From: DASWOJ01 sp964250755
GTDB taxonomy: Bacteria > Pseudomonadota > Alphaproteobacteria > Acetobacterales > Acetobacteraceae
DNA length: 64,000 nucleotides
Direction: 5' to 3'
NCBI GenBank assembly: GCA_964250755.1
Contig: CAXUHB010000018.1
Location: 8,625 to 72,624 of the forward strand
This document shows positions 8,878 to 18,062 of the stretch, one piece after another. The translations under genes and the position numbers were made by a program. Each line of letters begins with the position of its first letter. Within the stretch, counting starts at the first letter, position 1. The notes under the pieces were generated by a model, which saw only the letters and a list, made by a program, of their open reading frames with translations, made no database searches and had not been told where the DNA came from.

Positions 8878-10668
8878 ATGCCCGACCTGCCCGACGCCGC
8901 GCCGCCCCCCGCGGCGCTCGACCGCTCCATGACCGATATTGCCGGGCGGTCCGGGCGGCTGGTGCGCGACTGGCTGGCTCGTCAGGCGCACGAGCCGCAG
9001 CCGGTGGACCCCATGCTGGTCGGCAGCGCCTTCCTGGACATGACGGCGCAGTTGATGGCCGCGCCCAGCCGGGTGATGCAGGCCGGCATCGGCTTCTGGC
9101 AGGACTACATGACACTGTGGCAGTCCTCCACGCGGCGGATGTGGGGCTTGGACGCCCCGCCGGTGATCGGCCCGGCGCCCGGGGACCAGCGCTTCGACGG
9201 CGCGGCCTGGAACAGCAGCGAGGTCTTTGGCTTCATCAAGCAGTCCTACCTGCTGTCCGCCCGCTACGTCCGGGACGTGACGGGGTGCGGCGCGCCAGGC
9301 GCGCCGGACTCGGGCGTGGCGCAGCGGATGGACTTCTTCGCTCGCCAGTTCATTGACGCCATGAGCCCCAGCAACTTCCTGCTGACCAACCCGGAGGCAC
9401 TGCGCCGCACCGCGGAGACCGGGGGCGAAAACCTGATCCGCGGCCTGTCCAGCCTGCTGCAGGACCTGGAGCGCGGGCGGGGCCGCTTGCTGGCCGGGGG
9501 CGCCGCGCCGCGGCTGGGCCGCGACGCCGCGGCAACGCCGGGCAAGGTGGTCATGCAGAACCGGCTGATGCAGGTGATCCAGTATGCGCCCACGACGGAG
9601 CGGACGCTGCGCCGCCCGCTGCTGATCGTCCCGCCCTGGACCAGCAAATACTACGCGCTGGACCTGCAGCCGCGCAGCAGCCTGGTGCGCTGGGCCGTGT
9701 CCCAGGGCCATACCGTGTTCATGGTCAGTTGGGCCAACCCGCCGCCGGACCAGTCGGATGCTGACCAGCCGGGTCTCGGCGCCCCGGGCTGGGACCTCGA
9801 GGACTACCTGCGCGATGGCGTGCTGGCAGCGGTGGACGCGGCGTGCGGCGCAGCCGGCGTGCAGGAGGTCAACGCCGCCGGCTTCTGCGTCGGCGGCACC
9901 CTGCTGGTGGCAGCGGCGGCGTGGATGGCGGCGGCGGGCGACGGGCGCGTGCGCTCCGTGTCCCTGCTCGCGAGCCTGCTGGACTTCTCGGAGGCTGGGG
10001 AGCTCAGCGTGTTCATGGACGAGGAGGGGCTGCGCGCCCTGGACAGCCGTGCGGACGGCGGCGCGGCCGCGCCGGACAGCCTGCTGCGGGCGAATGACCT
10101 GCTGTGGTCCTTCGTGGTCAACACCTACCTGCTGGGCGCGGAGCCGTTCCCGCTGGAACTGCTGCACTGGAACGCCGACGCGGTGCGGATGCCGGCGGCG
10201 ATGCACGCGTTCTACCTGCGGCACATCTACCGGGACAACCTGCTGCGCGTGCCGGGCGGGCTGCACGCAGCGGGCCAGCCGCTTGACCTGGGTGCCATCC
10301 GCGCGCCGACCTACGTGCTGGCGACGCGGGAGGATCACATCGCGCCCTGGGCCAGCGTGTATCGCGGCGCGGCGCTGCTGGGCGGGCCGCGCCGTTTCGT
10401 GCTGGCAGGCAGCGGCCACGTGGCCGGCGTGGTGAACCCTCCGGCCGCCGGCAGGTACAGCCATTGGGTCGGCGGCAGCCTGCCGGACCAGCCGGAAGAC
10501 TGGCTGGCCGGCGCCATCGAGATGGCGGGAAGCTGGTGGCCCGACTGGCACCGCTGGCTCCTGGCGCAGGACGGCGCAGCGGTCCCGGCGCGTGTCCCTG
10601 GGGACGGGGCGCTGCTGGCGCTGGAGGATGCGCCGGGCAGCTACGTCAGGGCGCATGGCCGACCGTAG
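8878..10668 (+). CDS. phaC: Class I poly(3-hydroxyalkanoate) synthase PhaC
   Basis: 596 residues, normal for class I. It polymerises (R)-3-hydroxyacyl-CoA into storage granules. The N-terminal domain (to about 240) contains WNSSEVFGFIKQSYLLSAR-type residues; the catalytic alpha/beta-hydrolase domain has the nucleophile box GFCVGG with Cys337, Asp486 in REDHIAPW and His514 in GSGHVAGVVNPP. The ATG at 8878 follows a GGAAAGGA-type ribosome-binding site. No phaA, phaB or phasin gene is adjacent, so precursor genes must be elsewhere. Confidence 0.96.
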   Translation: MPDLPDAAPPPAALDRSMTDIAGRSGRLVRDWLARQAHEPQPVDPMLVGSAFLDMTAQLMAAPSRVMQAGIGFWQDYMTLWQSSTRRMWGLDAPPVIGPAPGDQRFDGAAWNSSEVFGFIKQSYLLSARYVRDVTGCGAPGAPDSGVAQRMDFFARQFIDAMSPSNFLLTNPEALRRTAETGGENLIRGLSSLLQDLERGRGRLLAGGAAPRLGRDAAATPGKVVMQNRLMQVIQYAPTTERTLRRPLLIVPPWTSKYYALDLQPRSSLVRWAVSQGHTVFMVSWANPPPDQSDADQPGLGAPGWDLEDYLRDGVLAAVDAACGAAGVQEVNAAGFCVGGTLLVAAAAWMAAAGDGRVRSVSLLASLLDFSEAGELSVFMDEEGLRALDSRADGGAAAPDSLLRANDLLWSFVVNTYLLGAEPFPLELLHWNADAVRMPAAMHAFYLRHIYRDNLLRVPGGLHAAGQPLDLGAIRAPTYVLATREDHIAPWASVYRGAALLGGPRRFVLAGSGHVAGVVNPPAAGRYSHWVGGSLPDQPEDWLAGAIEMAGSWWPDWHRWLLAQDGAAVPARVPGDGALLALEDAPGSYVRAHGRP

Positions 10669-11029
10669 GCCGGCCAGGCCTGCAGTCTGCCCTGGTTGAG
10701 GCCCTTAAAAGCCTGGACGGTATCCCGTACCGCAGACCCACGGACGGAGCCGTTGCTGACGGGAACAGCGCCAGTGCCCGAAAGCATCTTGGGCGGAGCC
10801 GGCAGTTCAAGCCCGCCGGTCATGTCAGGGCGGCGGGGGGCGGCACACGAAGCATCGGCGCAAGCTCGTGCTGTGCCGCATGAGCCGGTTCTGCCGTGGC
10901 GGCGGACCTGTGGTGCAGGCGGACAGCGTCCCTGGGCACGCGCAGAATACCCGGCGGTCCATTCCGCCCCGGTGTCGGCACGGATGCGCCATCGGGGCAA
11001 CCGCCCCGGTGGCGCATGGGCAGCCCCAG
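10669..11029. other. Intergenic region, no gene recognised
   Basis: 361 bp between the convergent phaC and the small lipoprotein gene. It is GC-rich with short open frames on both strands, but none has family residues or a good start. I see no strong terminator with a T-tract, no repeat family member and no RNA gene. Confidence 0.5.
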
Positions 11030-11593
11030 CTAGAACCGCTCGTCCGAGTTGCTGTCGAACAGCTCGTTCGCCGCCCGCATCGTGGACACGTTGGCCATGC
11101 GGAGATACGGCAGGTTGTTCAGCCGGGCGAGCACCTGGTCGGGCGGCGTCGTGAACGGCGCGCCGGACAACTGCGCCAGGGCCGCCGCCTGGTTGCCGCC
11201 CGCCAGCGCATTGCCGGCAGCCGTCAGGTGGTCCACCACCGCCTGCGACGGCGCGTTGCCCGGAATGCCCAGCGCCGCGCGGACCTCCTGACGGCCCTGC
11301 AGCAGTTGCTCCTTCGTCAGCGCCGAGATGCGCGACCAGCGCGGCGACGTGTAAAGCTGCCCGGCAATGTAGTCCATGGACGCCGCCGCCCGCGCGGCCT
11401 CAATGGGACGGCCATAGGTACGTCCGCTGTCGGCAAACGCCCATTGCGCCTGATTGACCGCGGTCACATCAGGGTCGAATCCGGAGCCAAGCTGGGCCGT
11501 CGTCAGCCGGGCGGTGTCGGGGACGAATGGCTGCACGTTGGCGCAGGCGGCGGGCAGGATGCATACAGTTGCAAGCAGAAGGGTGCGGAACAC
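11030..11593 (-). CDS. Small putative lipoprotein, function unknown
   Basis: 187 residues. The start is a classic lipoprotein signal, MFRTLLLATVCILPAAC, with Cys17 as the lipid anchor. The mature part is helical and neutral (PFVPDTARLTTAQLGSGFDPDVTAVNQAQWAF, later SPRWSRISALTKEQLLQGRQEVRAALG) and ends ANELFDSNSDERF. I know of similar uncharacterised lipoproteins in Acetobacteraceae but no function. It precedes the gamma-carbonic anhydrase and argC block by only 26 bp but is the downstream gene on the minus strand, so it may be read from that operon. Confidence 0.7.
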   Translation of the reverse strand: MFRTLLLATVCILPAACANVQPFVPDTARLTTAQLGSGFDPDVTAVNQAQWAFADSGRTYGRPIEAARAAASMDYIAGQLYTSPRWSRISALTKEQLLQGRQEVRAALGIPGNAPSQAVVDHLTAAGNALAGGNQAAALAQLSGAPFTTPPDQVLARLNNLPYLRMANVSTMRAANELFDSNSDERF

Positions 11594-11619
11594 AACAGGA
11601 CCTCATTGGAAACTGCACC

Positions 11620-12162
11620 TTAACTTGTGCTGGCCAGCCCCGTGCGGAAGCGGGCAGCACGGTCCTGGTAGTGCAAAGCAATGTGAGCATTCCGCAGCAG
11701 CTCGTCCGCCGGCATGTCGCGCACCTTGCGGGCGGGGACGCCGGCCCACAGCTCCCCCGCGCCGATCCGCTTGCCCGGCGCCAGCACGGCCCCAGCCGCC
11801 AGCATCCCGTCAGACTCGATGACGGCCCCGTCCAGCACCGTGGCGCCCATGCCGACGAAGGCGCGGTCATGCAGCGTGCAGGCATGGACGATGGCGGCAT
11901 GGCCGACCGTCACATCCCGGCCGATGGTGCAGGAGTGCTCGGCGGCGGGGTTCACGTGGACGATGGTGCCGTCCTGGATGTTGGTGCCGGACCCGACCGT
12001 GATCTGGTTGGTGTCGCCGCGCAGCACGCAGCCGAACCAGATGCTGCTGCGCGCGCCCAGCGACACCCGGCCGATCACCGCGGCAGTCGGCGCCACCCAG
12101 GCGTCCGGGGCCACGTCGGGCGCCACGCCGTCCAGCGCCCAGACGGGTCCATCACCCGGCAC
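11620..12162 (-). CDS. Gamma-carbonic anhydrase family protein (left-handed beta-helix)
   Basis: 180 residues of hexapeptide-repeat beta-helix, with start PDAWVAPTAAVIGRVSLGARSSIWFGCVLRGD typical of the YrdA/PaaY/Cam-like group. The three zinc ligands of the family are all present: His69 in TIVHV, and His88 and His93 in VGHAAIVHAC. These trimers may hydrate CO2 or act on thioesters; many members show no activity. It overlaps the end of argC by 11 bp, so it is co-translated with it. Confidence 0.88.
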   Translation of the reverse strand: MPGDGPVWALDGVAPDVAPDAWVAPTAAVIGRVSLGARSSIWFGCVLRGDTNQITVGSGTNIQDGTIVHVNPAAEHSCTIGRDVTVGHAAIVHACTLHDRAFVGMGATVLDGAVIESDGMLAAGAVLAPGKRIGAGELWAGVPARKVRDMPADELLRNAHIALHYQDRAARFRTGLASTS

Positions 12163-13105
12163 GGGCCAGCTCGCGCACCACCGGCTGGTCCAGGCCGAGC
12201 ATCAGGCGGATGTTCTGCACCGCGGCGCCGGAGGCGCCCTTGCCCAGGTTGTCCAGCCGCGCCACCAGCAGGGCATGGCCCGCGGCCTCATTGCCGAACA
12301 CCCGCAGTTCCATGTCGTCCGTGCCGTTCAGCGCCGTCGCCTCCAGCGTGCCCGTGCCAGCGGTCGGCAGGGTGCGGACAAGGGCGCTGCCGGCATAGCG
12401 GTCCGCCAGGGCGTCGTGCAGGTCGGCCAGACGCGCCCGGCCCGGCAAGGTGCCCAGGTGCAGCGGCACCGACACCACCATGCCCTGCTTCGTGTGGATC
12501 ACCGACGGCACGAAGATCGGCCGCCGCGTCAGGCGGGCATACTGTTGCAGCTCGGGCACATGCTTGTGTTCCAGCCCCAGGCCATACAGCTCGAACGCCG
12601 GGCCGTCCGCGGCTTCGTGCGCCTCGATCATGCCCTTGCCGCCGCCGGAGTAGCCGCTGACGGCATTGACCGACACGGGATGCGCCGGGTCCAGCAGCCC
12701 GGCATCCACCAGCGGGCGCAGCAGGGCGATGGCCCCGGTCGGGTAGCAGCCGGGGTTGGCGACGTTCCGCGCCGCCGCGATGCGGCCGGGCTGGTCCGGT
12801 GCCAGCTCCGGGAAGCCGTAGGCCCAGACGGGATCGCAGCGATGGGCGGTGCTGGCGTCCAGCAGCTTCGGCGCGTCGGCGCCCAGCCCGGCAGCCATCG
12901 CGACGCTCTCCTTGGCAGCGGCGTCCGGCAGGCACAGCACGACCAGGTTCACAGCGGCCATCATGTCCCGCCGCGCCGCCGGGTCCTTGCGATGCCGCGG
13001 GTCTATGCTGCGGACGGCGATGCCTGGCACGCCGGCCAGGCGCTCGCGGATGCCGAGGCCGGTGGTGCCGGCTTCGCCGTCTATGAACACGGTCATGTCA
13101 GGCAT
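12152..13105 (-). CDS. argC: N-acetyl-gamma-glutamyl-phosphate reductase (type 2)
   Basis: 317 residues, the short type 2 form. It reduces N-acetylglutamyl phosphate to the semialdehyde in arginine synthesis. The start VFIDGEAGTTGLGIRERLAG is the nucleotide-binding segment of this type; the active-site Cys120 lies in NPGCYPTGA; SGYSGGGKGMIE and EHKHVPELQQY are further family motifs. It lies 239 bp downstream of rpsI on the same strand, a common rplM-rpsI-argC order in alphaproteobacteria. A rpsI terminator and a palindromic repeat in the gap suggest separate transcription. Confidence 0.96.
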   Translation of the reverse strand: MPDMTVFIDGEAGTTGLGIRERLAGVPGIAVRSIDPRHRKDPAARRDMMAAVNLVVLCLPDAAAKESVAMAAGLGADAPKLLDASTAHRCDPVWAYGFPELAPDQPGRIAAARNVANPGCYPTGAIALLRPLVDAGLLDPAHPVSVNAVSGYSGGGKGMIEAHEAADGPAFELYGLGLEHKHVPELQQYARLTRRPIFVPSVIHTKQGMVVSVPLHLGTLPGRARLADLHDALADRYAGSALVRTLPTAGTGTLEATALNGTDDMELRVFGNEAAGHALLVARLDNLGKGASGAAVQNIRLMLGLDQPVVRELARAG

Positions 13106-13146
13106 GGCGCTTCTCCAGGTGATGGCCGGTTCTGCCGTCCGGCGCT

Positions 13147-13244
13147 GTCATTGCGAGGAGTGTAACGGCGCGGCAATCCAGGGGCGGCGAGGACCGTGCT
13201 GGCGGCCCCTGGATTGCCGTGGCGCAAGCGCGCCTCGCAATGAC
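13147..13244. repeat. Dispersed palindromic repeat, family A, copy 2
   Basis: 98 bp, GTCATTGCGAGGAG...CGGCAATCCAGG, then the mirror CCTGGATTGCCG...CGCCTCGCAATGAC. It is located between argC and the rpsI terminator. Confidence 0.9.
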
Positions 13245-13280
13245 GGTGTCTGGCGGGAGTAGGTGTGGTCGATGAACGGC

Positions 13281-13316
13281 AAAGCAAAAAGGGGGCGGTC
13301 CCTGCGGACCGCCCCC
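13281..13316 (-). terminator. Rho-independent terminator of rplM-rpsI
   Basis: On the minus strand an 11-bp perfect GC stem (GGGGGCGGTCC with GGACCGCCCCC, arms 13306-13316 and 13291-13301) around the 4-base loop 13302-13305 is followed by TTTTTGCTTT. It begins 29 bp after the rpsI stop codon, so it ends the ribosomal-protein transcript before argC. Confidence 0.9.
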
Positions 13317-13344
13317 CTGTTAAGCATGGACTGGGTAGGACGGT

Positions 13345-13869
13345 TTACCGCTTGCTGAACTGGAAGCTGCGTCGGGCCTTCGCGCGACCATACTTCTTCC
13401 GTTCCACCACGCGGCTGTCGCGGGTCAGGAAGCCCGCCAGCTTCAGCACGCCGCGCAGCTCCGGCTCGTAGTAGGTCAGCGCCCGGCTGATGCCGTGGCG
13501 GACCGCGCCGGCCTGGCCGGACAGGCCGCCGCCGTTGCAGGTGCACATCACGTCGAACTGGTTGTAGCGGTCCGTCACCAGGAAGGGCTGGGTCAGCAGC
13601 ATCCGCAGCACGGGGCGGGCGAAGTACTGCGTCACGCGCTTGCCGTTCACCATGATCTCGCCCTTGCCGGGCTTGATCCAGACGCGGGCGATGGCGTTCT
13701 TGCGGCGTCCGGTGGCGTAGCTGCGCCCTTGGGCGTCGCGCTTTGCCTCCCGCACCGGCTTGTCGGAGGTCACCAGCGCGGAGGCGACGGCAAGGTCCTT
13801 GAGGTCGGCCAGCGTGCGGGTCTGCTCGGCAGGCGCCGCGGCGGGCAGGTCGTCCAGGGTTTCGGACAT
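13345..13869 (-). CDS. rpsI: 30S ribosomal protein S9
   Basis: 174 residues. The S9 core starts at YATGRRKNAIARVWIKPG and ends in the conserved basic tail KKYGRAKARRSFQFSKR that reaches the ribosomal P site. An N-terminal extension of about 48 acidic/Ala-rich residues precedes the core, as seen in other alphaproteobacteria. It starts 5 bp after the rplM stop codon. Confidence 0.98.
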   Translation of the reverse strand: MSETLDDLPAAAPAEQTRTLADLKDLAVASALVTSDKPVREAKRDAQGRSYATGRRKNAIARVWIKPGKGEIMVNGKRVTQYFARPVLRMLLTQPFLVTDRYNQFDVMCTCNGGGLSGQAGAVRHGISRALTYYEPELRGVLKLAGFLTRDSRVVERKKYGRAKARRSFQFSKR

Positions 13870-13874
13870 AGGCG

Positions 13875-14342
13875 TCAGGCCCTCTTGTTCTTGGGATTCA
13901 TGGCGGCGACGTCCAGCGGCTTGGGCTGCTGGCCGTCGTGCGGGTGGCTGGCACCGGCATAGACGTACAGGTGCTTCATCTGCTTGCGCTGCAGGGGGCC
14001 ACGGGTGATCATCCGCTCGACCGCCTTCTCGATCACGCGCTCCGGGTGCGCGGACTCCAGGCGGGCACGCAGGGTGCGGCCCTTGATGCCGCCGGGGTAG
14101 CCGGTGTGGTGGTAGAACACCGACTGGTCCAGCTTGTTGCCGGTGACGCGCACCTTCTCGGCGTTCAGCACGATGACGTTGTCGCCGCAGTCAACATGCG
14201 GGGTGAACTGCGGCTTGTGCTTGCCCCGCAAGCGCTGGGCGATGATGGCCGCCAGGCGGCCGAGCACCAGCCCTTCGGCGTCAATGACGGTCCAGGTCTT
14301 CTGCACCTCGGCCGGCTTGAGGGAGACGGTGGTCTTCTGCAT
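13875..14342 (-). CDS. rplM: 50S ribosomal protein L13
   Basis: 155 residues, full length. Family segments are WTVIDAEGLVLGRLAAIIAQRLRGKHK, YYHHTGYPGG-like HHTGYPGGIKGRT, and ERVIEKAVERMITRGPLQRKQMKHLYVYAG. It is the first gene of the rplM-rpsI operon, with a promoter candidate at 14369-14397. Confidence 0.98.
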   Translation of the reverse strand: MQKTTVSLKPAEVQKTWTVIDAEGLVLGRLAAIIAQRLRGKHKPQFTPHVDCGDNVIVLNAEKVRVTGNKLDQSVFYHHTGYPGGIKGRTLRARLESAHPERVIEKAVERMITRGPLQRKQMKHLYVYAGASHPHDGQQPKPLDVAAMNPKNKRA

Positions 14343-14368
14343 TGTCGTGGTCCCAAAGAAGTGGTCGG

Positions 14369-14397
14369 GGTATCGGCGAAAGGCACGGAAAGGTCAA
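14369..14397 (-). promoter_or_regulatory. Sigma-70-like promoter for rplM-rpsI
   Basis: Read on the minus strand: TTGACC (14397-14392), a 17-bp spacer, then GATACC (14374-14369). Transcription would start near 14362, about 20 bp before the rplM ATG. A perfect 6-bp dyad (GTGGTA-N6-TACCAC, 14409-14426) lies just upstream of the -35 box. Confidence 0.5.
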
Positions 14398-14430
14398 GAT
14401 ATTTTGGTGTGGTAGCATGATACCACAGAC

Positions 14431-14481
14431 TTCCTTCCTCCTCTCCTTCCGAAAGGGCGCCGGGGTGAGGAAGGCCGCAAG
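14431..14481. repeat. Half-copy of repeat family B
   Basis: A degenerate left half of the family B element: TTCCTCCTCTCCTTCCGAAAGG, then CGCCGGGGTGAGGAAGGCCGCAAG. Compare the fuller copies at 28092-28238, 59475-59615 and 62795-63131. Confidence 0.6.
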
Positions 14482-14618
14482 GACCGCGCTTGGCCCAGCC
14501 ATGACCCGGCGCTATCCCGTCAAGGTGCAATGCCTGTTGCCGTCCCCAAAGAAGGAGGGAACTGGCCAGCTCTTTCCGAACATGCGGTCCCGAAGGGTTT
14601 GCTCTATGGAGCAAGCCC

Positions 14619-15503
14619 ATGCCCCCCTACATCATCGGCGCATCCGGACGGTCCGGTGCCGCCCTGTGCCGCTCCCTGCTGAACGATGGCCTCCACTACA
14701 TTCCCGTCGTCCGCAGCACCGCCCGCTGGGCCGCCACCGGCCTGCCCGGCACCTCGCGCGTAGCCGACCTTCAGGATGCCACCCTCCCCTCCGCCCTTCG
14801 CGGCGCCCGCCTGGTTGTCTCCTGCGCCCACGCCCGGCACATCCCCGCCATCCTCGCCGCGGCTCCCCACGCCGAACGCTTCGTCTTTCTCGGCAGCATC
14901 CGCCGCTTCACCCGCTGGCCCGACGCGCACGGCCTGGGCGTGCAGGCCGGAGAGGCCGCCCTGCGCGCCTCCGGACGCTCCGGCGTCATCCTGCATCCCA
15001 CCATGATCTACGGCGCCGCCGGGGAGGACAACGTGCAGCGCCTGGCCGTCCTGCTGCGCCGGCTGCCCCTGGTGCCCCTGCCCGGCGGCGGACGCGCCCT
15101 GGTGCAGCCCATCCACCAATCCGACGTGACGCGCAGCCTGCGCGCCGCGATGGACCACGATTGGGCCGGGCCGCACGCGCTCGTGGTGGCCGGGCCGGGC
15201 GCCCTGCCCTACGCGGACTTCGTGCGCGCCGTGGCGGGCGCCGCCGGGCTGCGGGCGCCGCGCATCGTGCCCGTGCCCGCCGCTCTGCTCCGCGCCCTGT
15301 CCCCGCTGTCCCGCCTGCCCGGCCTGCCCCGCATCGGCGCAGACGAAATCCGGCGGCTGACGGAGGACAAGGGTTTTGACATCTCCGGCATGCGGCGCAT
15401 TTTAGGGATAGAGCCGATCGCGCTGGCCACCGGCCTGGCGCTGACATTCAGGACCCTGCCATGCCCATCCTCAACCGCATCGCCGACTTCCACCCCGAGA
15501 TGA
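14619..15503 (+). CDS. NAD(P)-dependent epimerase/reductase of the atypical SDR type
   Basis: 294 residues. The N-terminus PPYIIGASGRSGAALCRSLL is an atypical SDR nucleotide-binding motif (GASGRSG). Later segments HPTMIYGAAGEDNVQRLAVLLRR and PLVPLPGGGRALVQPIHQSDV are typical of NmrA-like or nucleoside-sugar-epimerase-like proteins, for example complex-I assembly homologues. The substrate is unknown. A ribosome-binding site (GGAGCAAG) precedes the ATG. The last 43 bp overlap the next gene, so the two are coupled, or the C-terminus is extended. Confidence 0.75.
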   Translation: MPPYIIGASGRSGAALCRSLLNDGLHYIPVVRSTARWAATGLPGTSRVADLQDATLPSALRGARLVVSCAHARHIPAILAAAPHAERFVFLGSIRRFTRWPDAHGLGVQAGEAALRASGRSGVILHPTMIYGAAGEDNVQRLAVLLRRLPLVPLPGGGRALVQPIHQSDVTRSLRAAMDHDWAGPHALVVAGPGALPYADFVRAVAGAAGLRAPRIVPVPAALLRALSPLSRLPGLPRIGADEIRRLTEDKGFDISGMRRILGIEPIALATGLALTFRTLPCPSSTASPTSTPR

Positions 15504-16633
15504 CGGCCTGGCGCCGCGACCTGCATCAGCATCCCGAACTCGCTTTGCAGGAGCACCGCACCTCCCAGGTCGTCCAGGACCACCTGCGGTCCTTCGGCGT
15601 GGACGAGGTCCATGCCGGACTGGCCGGCACCGGCGTTGTCGGCGTCATCCGCGGGCGCGGCCCCGGCGGCGCCATCGGCCTGCGCGCCGATATGGACGCG
15701 CTCCCCATCCTGGAGGAAACGGGCGCCCCCTACGCCAGCCAGACCCCCGGCGTCATGCACGCCTGCGGCCACGACGGGCACACCACCATGCTGCTGGGCG
15801 CAGCCAAGTACCTGGCCGAGACCCGCAACTTCGGCGGCACCGTCCACGTGATCTTCCAGCCCGCCGAGGAGAACAAGGGCGGCGGCAAGATCATGGTGGA
15901 CGGGGGCTTGTTCGAGCAGTTCCCGATGGACCAAGTCTATGGGATGCACAACTGGCCCGCCCTGCCTGAGGGCGAGTTCTACTGGCGGGACGGCCCGGTA
16001 ATGGCCGCCGTCGCCGATATCGAGATCACCGTGACCGGCCGCGGCGCACATGGCGCGCAGCCGCACATGGGCGTGGACCCCGTCGTGGTCAGCAGCGCCA
16101 TCGTGCAGGCGCTGCAAAGCATCGTGTCCCGCAGCATGAAGCCGACCGAGGCCGGCGTCGTCACCATCGGCAGCATCCAGGGCGGCCACACCTACAATGT
16201 CATCCCCGAGACCGTGCGTATGCTGGGCACCGCCCGCTGGTTCGCGCCCGAGGTCGGGGACCTGCTGGAGGCCGGGGTGCATCGCCTGGCCACCCACATC
16301 GCCGAGGCGTTCGGCGCCACCGCCGCGGTCGAGTTCCGCCGCACCTACCCGGCCACCGTCAACGACCCGGCGGCGATGGCCCGCGCCCGCCAGGCCGCCG
16401 CCGCCGTGCAGGGCGAGGCGCGGGTGAAGCACATGGAGGCGCCGACAATGGGCGGCGAGGACTTCAGCTTCATGCTGAACGCCAAGCAGGGCGCCTACAT
16501 CATGCTCGGCGCCCGCCGCACGCCGGGCGACGCCGGGGTGCATCACCCCAAGTACGACTTCAACGACGACCTGCTGCCCATCGGCGCAAGCTACTGGGCG
16601 ACGCTGGCGGAGCAGCTGCTGCCGCGGGATTAG
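15461..16633 (+). CDS. M20-family amidohydrolase (hippurate hydrolase-like)
   Basis: 390 residues. Metal-dependent hydrolase of the M20D group that cleaves N-acyl amino acids. Motifs: AWRRDLHQHPELAL, the metal sites HACGHDGHTTMLLG and QPAEENKGGG, GMHNWPALPEG, the lid-domain RGAHGAQPHMGVDPV, and EAPTMGGEDFSFM. Full length for the family. Physiological substrate not determinable; it is coupled to the upstream SDR gene. Confidence 0.92.
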   Translation: MPILNRIADFHPEMTAWRRDLHQHPELALQEHRTSQVVQDHLRSFGVDEVHAGLAGTGVVGVIRGRGPGGAIGLRADMDALPILEETGAPYASQTPGVMHACGHDGHTTMLLGAAKYLAETRNFGGTVHVIFQPAEENKGGGKIMVDGGLFEQFPMDQVYGMHNWPALPEGEFYWRDGPVMAAVADIEITVTGRGAHGAQPHMGVDPVVVSSAIVQALQSIVSRSMKPTEAGVVTIGSIQGGHTYNVIPETVRMLGTARWFAPEVGDLLEAGVHRLATHIAEAFGATAAVEFRRTYPATVNDPAAMARARQAAAAVQGEARVKHMEAPTMGGEDFSFMLNAKQGAYIMLGARRTPGDAGVHHPKYDFNDDLLPIGASYWATLAEQLLPRD

Positions 16634-16742
16634 ACAACAGCTTGGCCTCGTGTTGCAGAACACGGGGCAGCAAGGGCCTCAGCGGCAGGCCAGCCAACCA
16701 TCCCTGGACTGGCTGGCCGCGCGGCGCCTGCGGTGCCCGGGC

Positions 16743-17993
16743 CTACACCCACTCCCCCGCCCGCATCACCGGCACTGCCGCACCCCCGGCGTCCACCCCG
16801 TCCACGTCCACCTCCCCCGACCCGATCATCCAGTCTATGTGGATCAGGCTCGTGTTGGCACCCCGCCGCGCCAACTCCTCATCGCCAGCCGCCGTGCCCC
16901 CCTCCAGGCACGTCCGGTAGGCCTGCCCCAGCGCGATGTGGCTCGCCGCGTTCTCGTCGAACAAGGTGTTCAGGAACAGCAGCCCGCTGGCCGAGATCGG
17001 GGAGGAGTGCGGCACCAGCGCCACCTCGCCCAGCCGCCGCGCGCCCTCGTCCGTGCCCAGCACCTTCTGCAGCACCTCCAGCCCGGTGCGCGCCTGGGCG
17101 TCCACGATCACCCCGCCCTCGAACCGCACGGCAATGTCCTGGATCAGGGTGCCGCCATAGCTCAGCGGCTTGGTGCTGCGCACGTGCCCCTCCACGCGCA
17201 GCATGTGCGGGGTGGTGAACACCTCCTCGGTCGGGATGTTCGGGTTGCAGGTGATGCCGTTGCGCGCCGGCTCCGCCCCGCCCAGCCACAGGTGCCCGTC
17301 CGCCAGGCCCACCTGCAGGTCGGTGCCCGGCCCGCGGAAGTGCAGGGCGTGGAACCGCTGCCCGTTCAGCGCCGCCGTGCGGGCGTGCAGCGCGGCGTTG
17401 TGCGCGGCCCAGGCCACCACCGGGTCCGGCGCGTCCACGCGGGACGCCGCGAAGATCGCATCCCATAGCCGGGCGACCGCCGCGCCCTCGTCCAGGTCCG
17501 GCGACATGCGCCGCGCCCAGGCCGGGGAGGCGTAGCTGACGATGCTCCAGTTGATGGCGAAGTTGGTGATCAGCTCCAGCGCCGGGCGGTAGGCGACGCT
17601 GCGGGCGCGGTTGGCGCGGGACACTTTCGCGGGGTCCTGGCCGGACAGCAGCGCCGGGTCGTCGCCGGCGATGGCCAGGCGCGCGGCGCCCCCGCGGTAG
17701 GCCGCCGCCATGCCCTCGTAAAGCCAGGCCGGCGCGTGGTCGAAGGCGTCGTCCGGCGCGTGCTGGTAGCGCGCCAGGGTCGCAACGTCGTCCGTCAGCA
17801 GGGTCGTGACCTGCGGGCAGCCCGCGCGGTAGGCGTGCTCGGTAATGCGGCGGACCAGCGGCACGGCATCCAGCGGCGCCGTCATCACCAGCTCCTGCCC
17901 GTGCCGCAAGCCCAGCCCGACCTCCACCGCGACCTTGGCCAGCCGGTCCAGCCGGACGTCGTGCGTGGAGGCGGCAGGAGTGATGGCGTTCAT
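16743..17993 (-). CDS. M29-family aminopeptidase
   Basis: 416 residues from the ATG at 17993. A thermophilic-aminopeptidase (AmpS/T) type, cocatalytic two-metal exopeptidase. Family segments are the start LDRLAKVAVEVGLGLRHGQELV, the metal-site NIPTEEVFTTPH, LGEVALVPHSSPIS, LFLNTLFDENAASHIALGQAY and HIDWMIGSGEVDVDG, covering the expected Glu, His, His and Asp ligands. It converges on the M20 amidohydrolase gene across 109 bp and is divergent from the GST gene. Confidence 0.93.
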   Translation of the reverse strand: MNAITPAASTHDVRLDRLAKVAVEVGLGLRHGQELVMTAPLDAVPLVRRITEHAYRAGCPQVTTLLTDDVATLARYQHAPDDAFDHAPAWLYEGMAAAYRGGAARLAIAGDDPALLSGQDPAKVSRANRARSVAYRPALELITNFAINWSIVSYASPAWARRMSPDLDEGAAVARLWDAIFAASRVDAPDPVVAWAAHNAALHARTAALNGQRFHALHFRGPGTDLQVGLADGHLWLGGAEPARNGITCNPNIPTEEVFTTPHMLRVEGHVRSTKPLSYGGTLIQDIAVRFEGGVIVDAQARTGLEVLQKVLGTDEGARRLGEVALVPHSSPISASGLLFLNTLFDENAASHIALGQAYRTCLEGGTAAGDEELARRGANTSLIHIDWMIGSGEVDVDGVDAGGAAVPVMRAGEWV

Positions 17994-18062
17994 GGGGGGC
18001 CTCGTGCTGCAATGCAGGGGATGCTCATAATGGCGTCCCCGCCCCGGCGCAAAGGCCCGATC

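Noticed and set aside
14343..14368. Autoregulatory leader structure for L13 in the rplM 5' region
   Set aside because: The leader is only about 20 nt by the predicted promoter and shows no stable fold.
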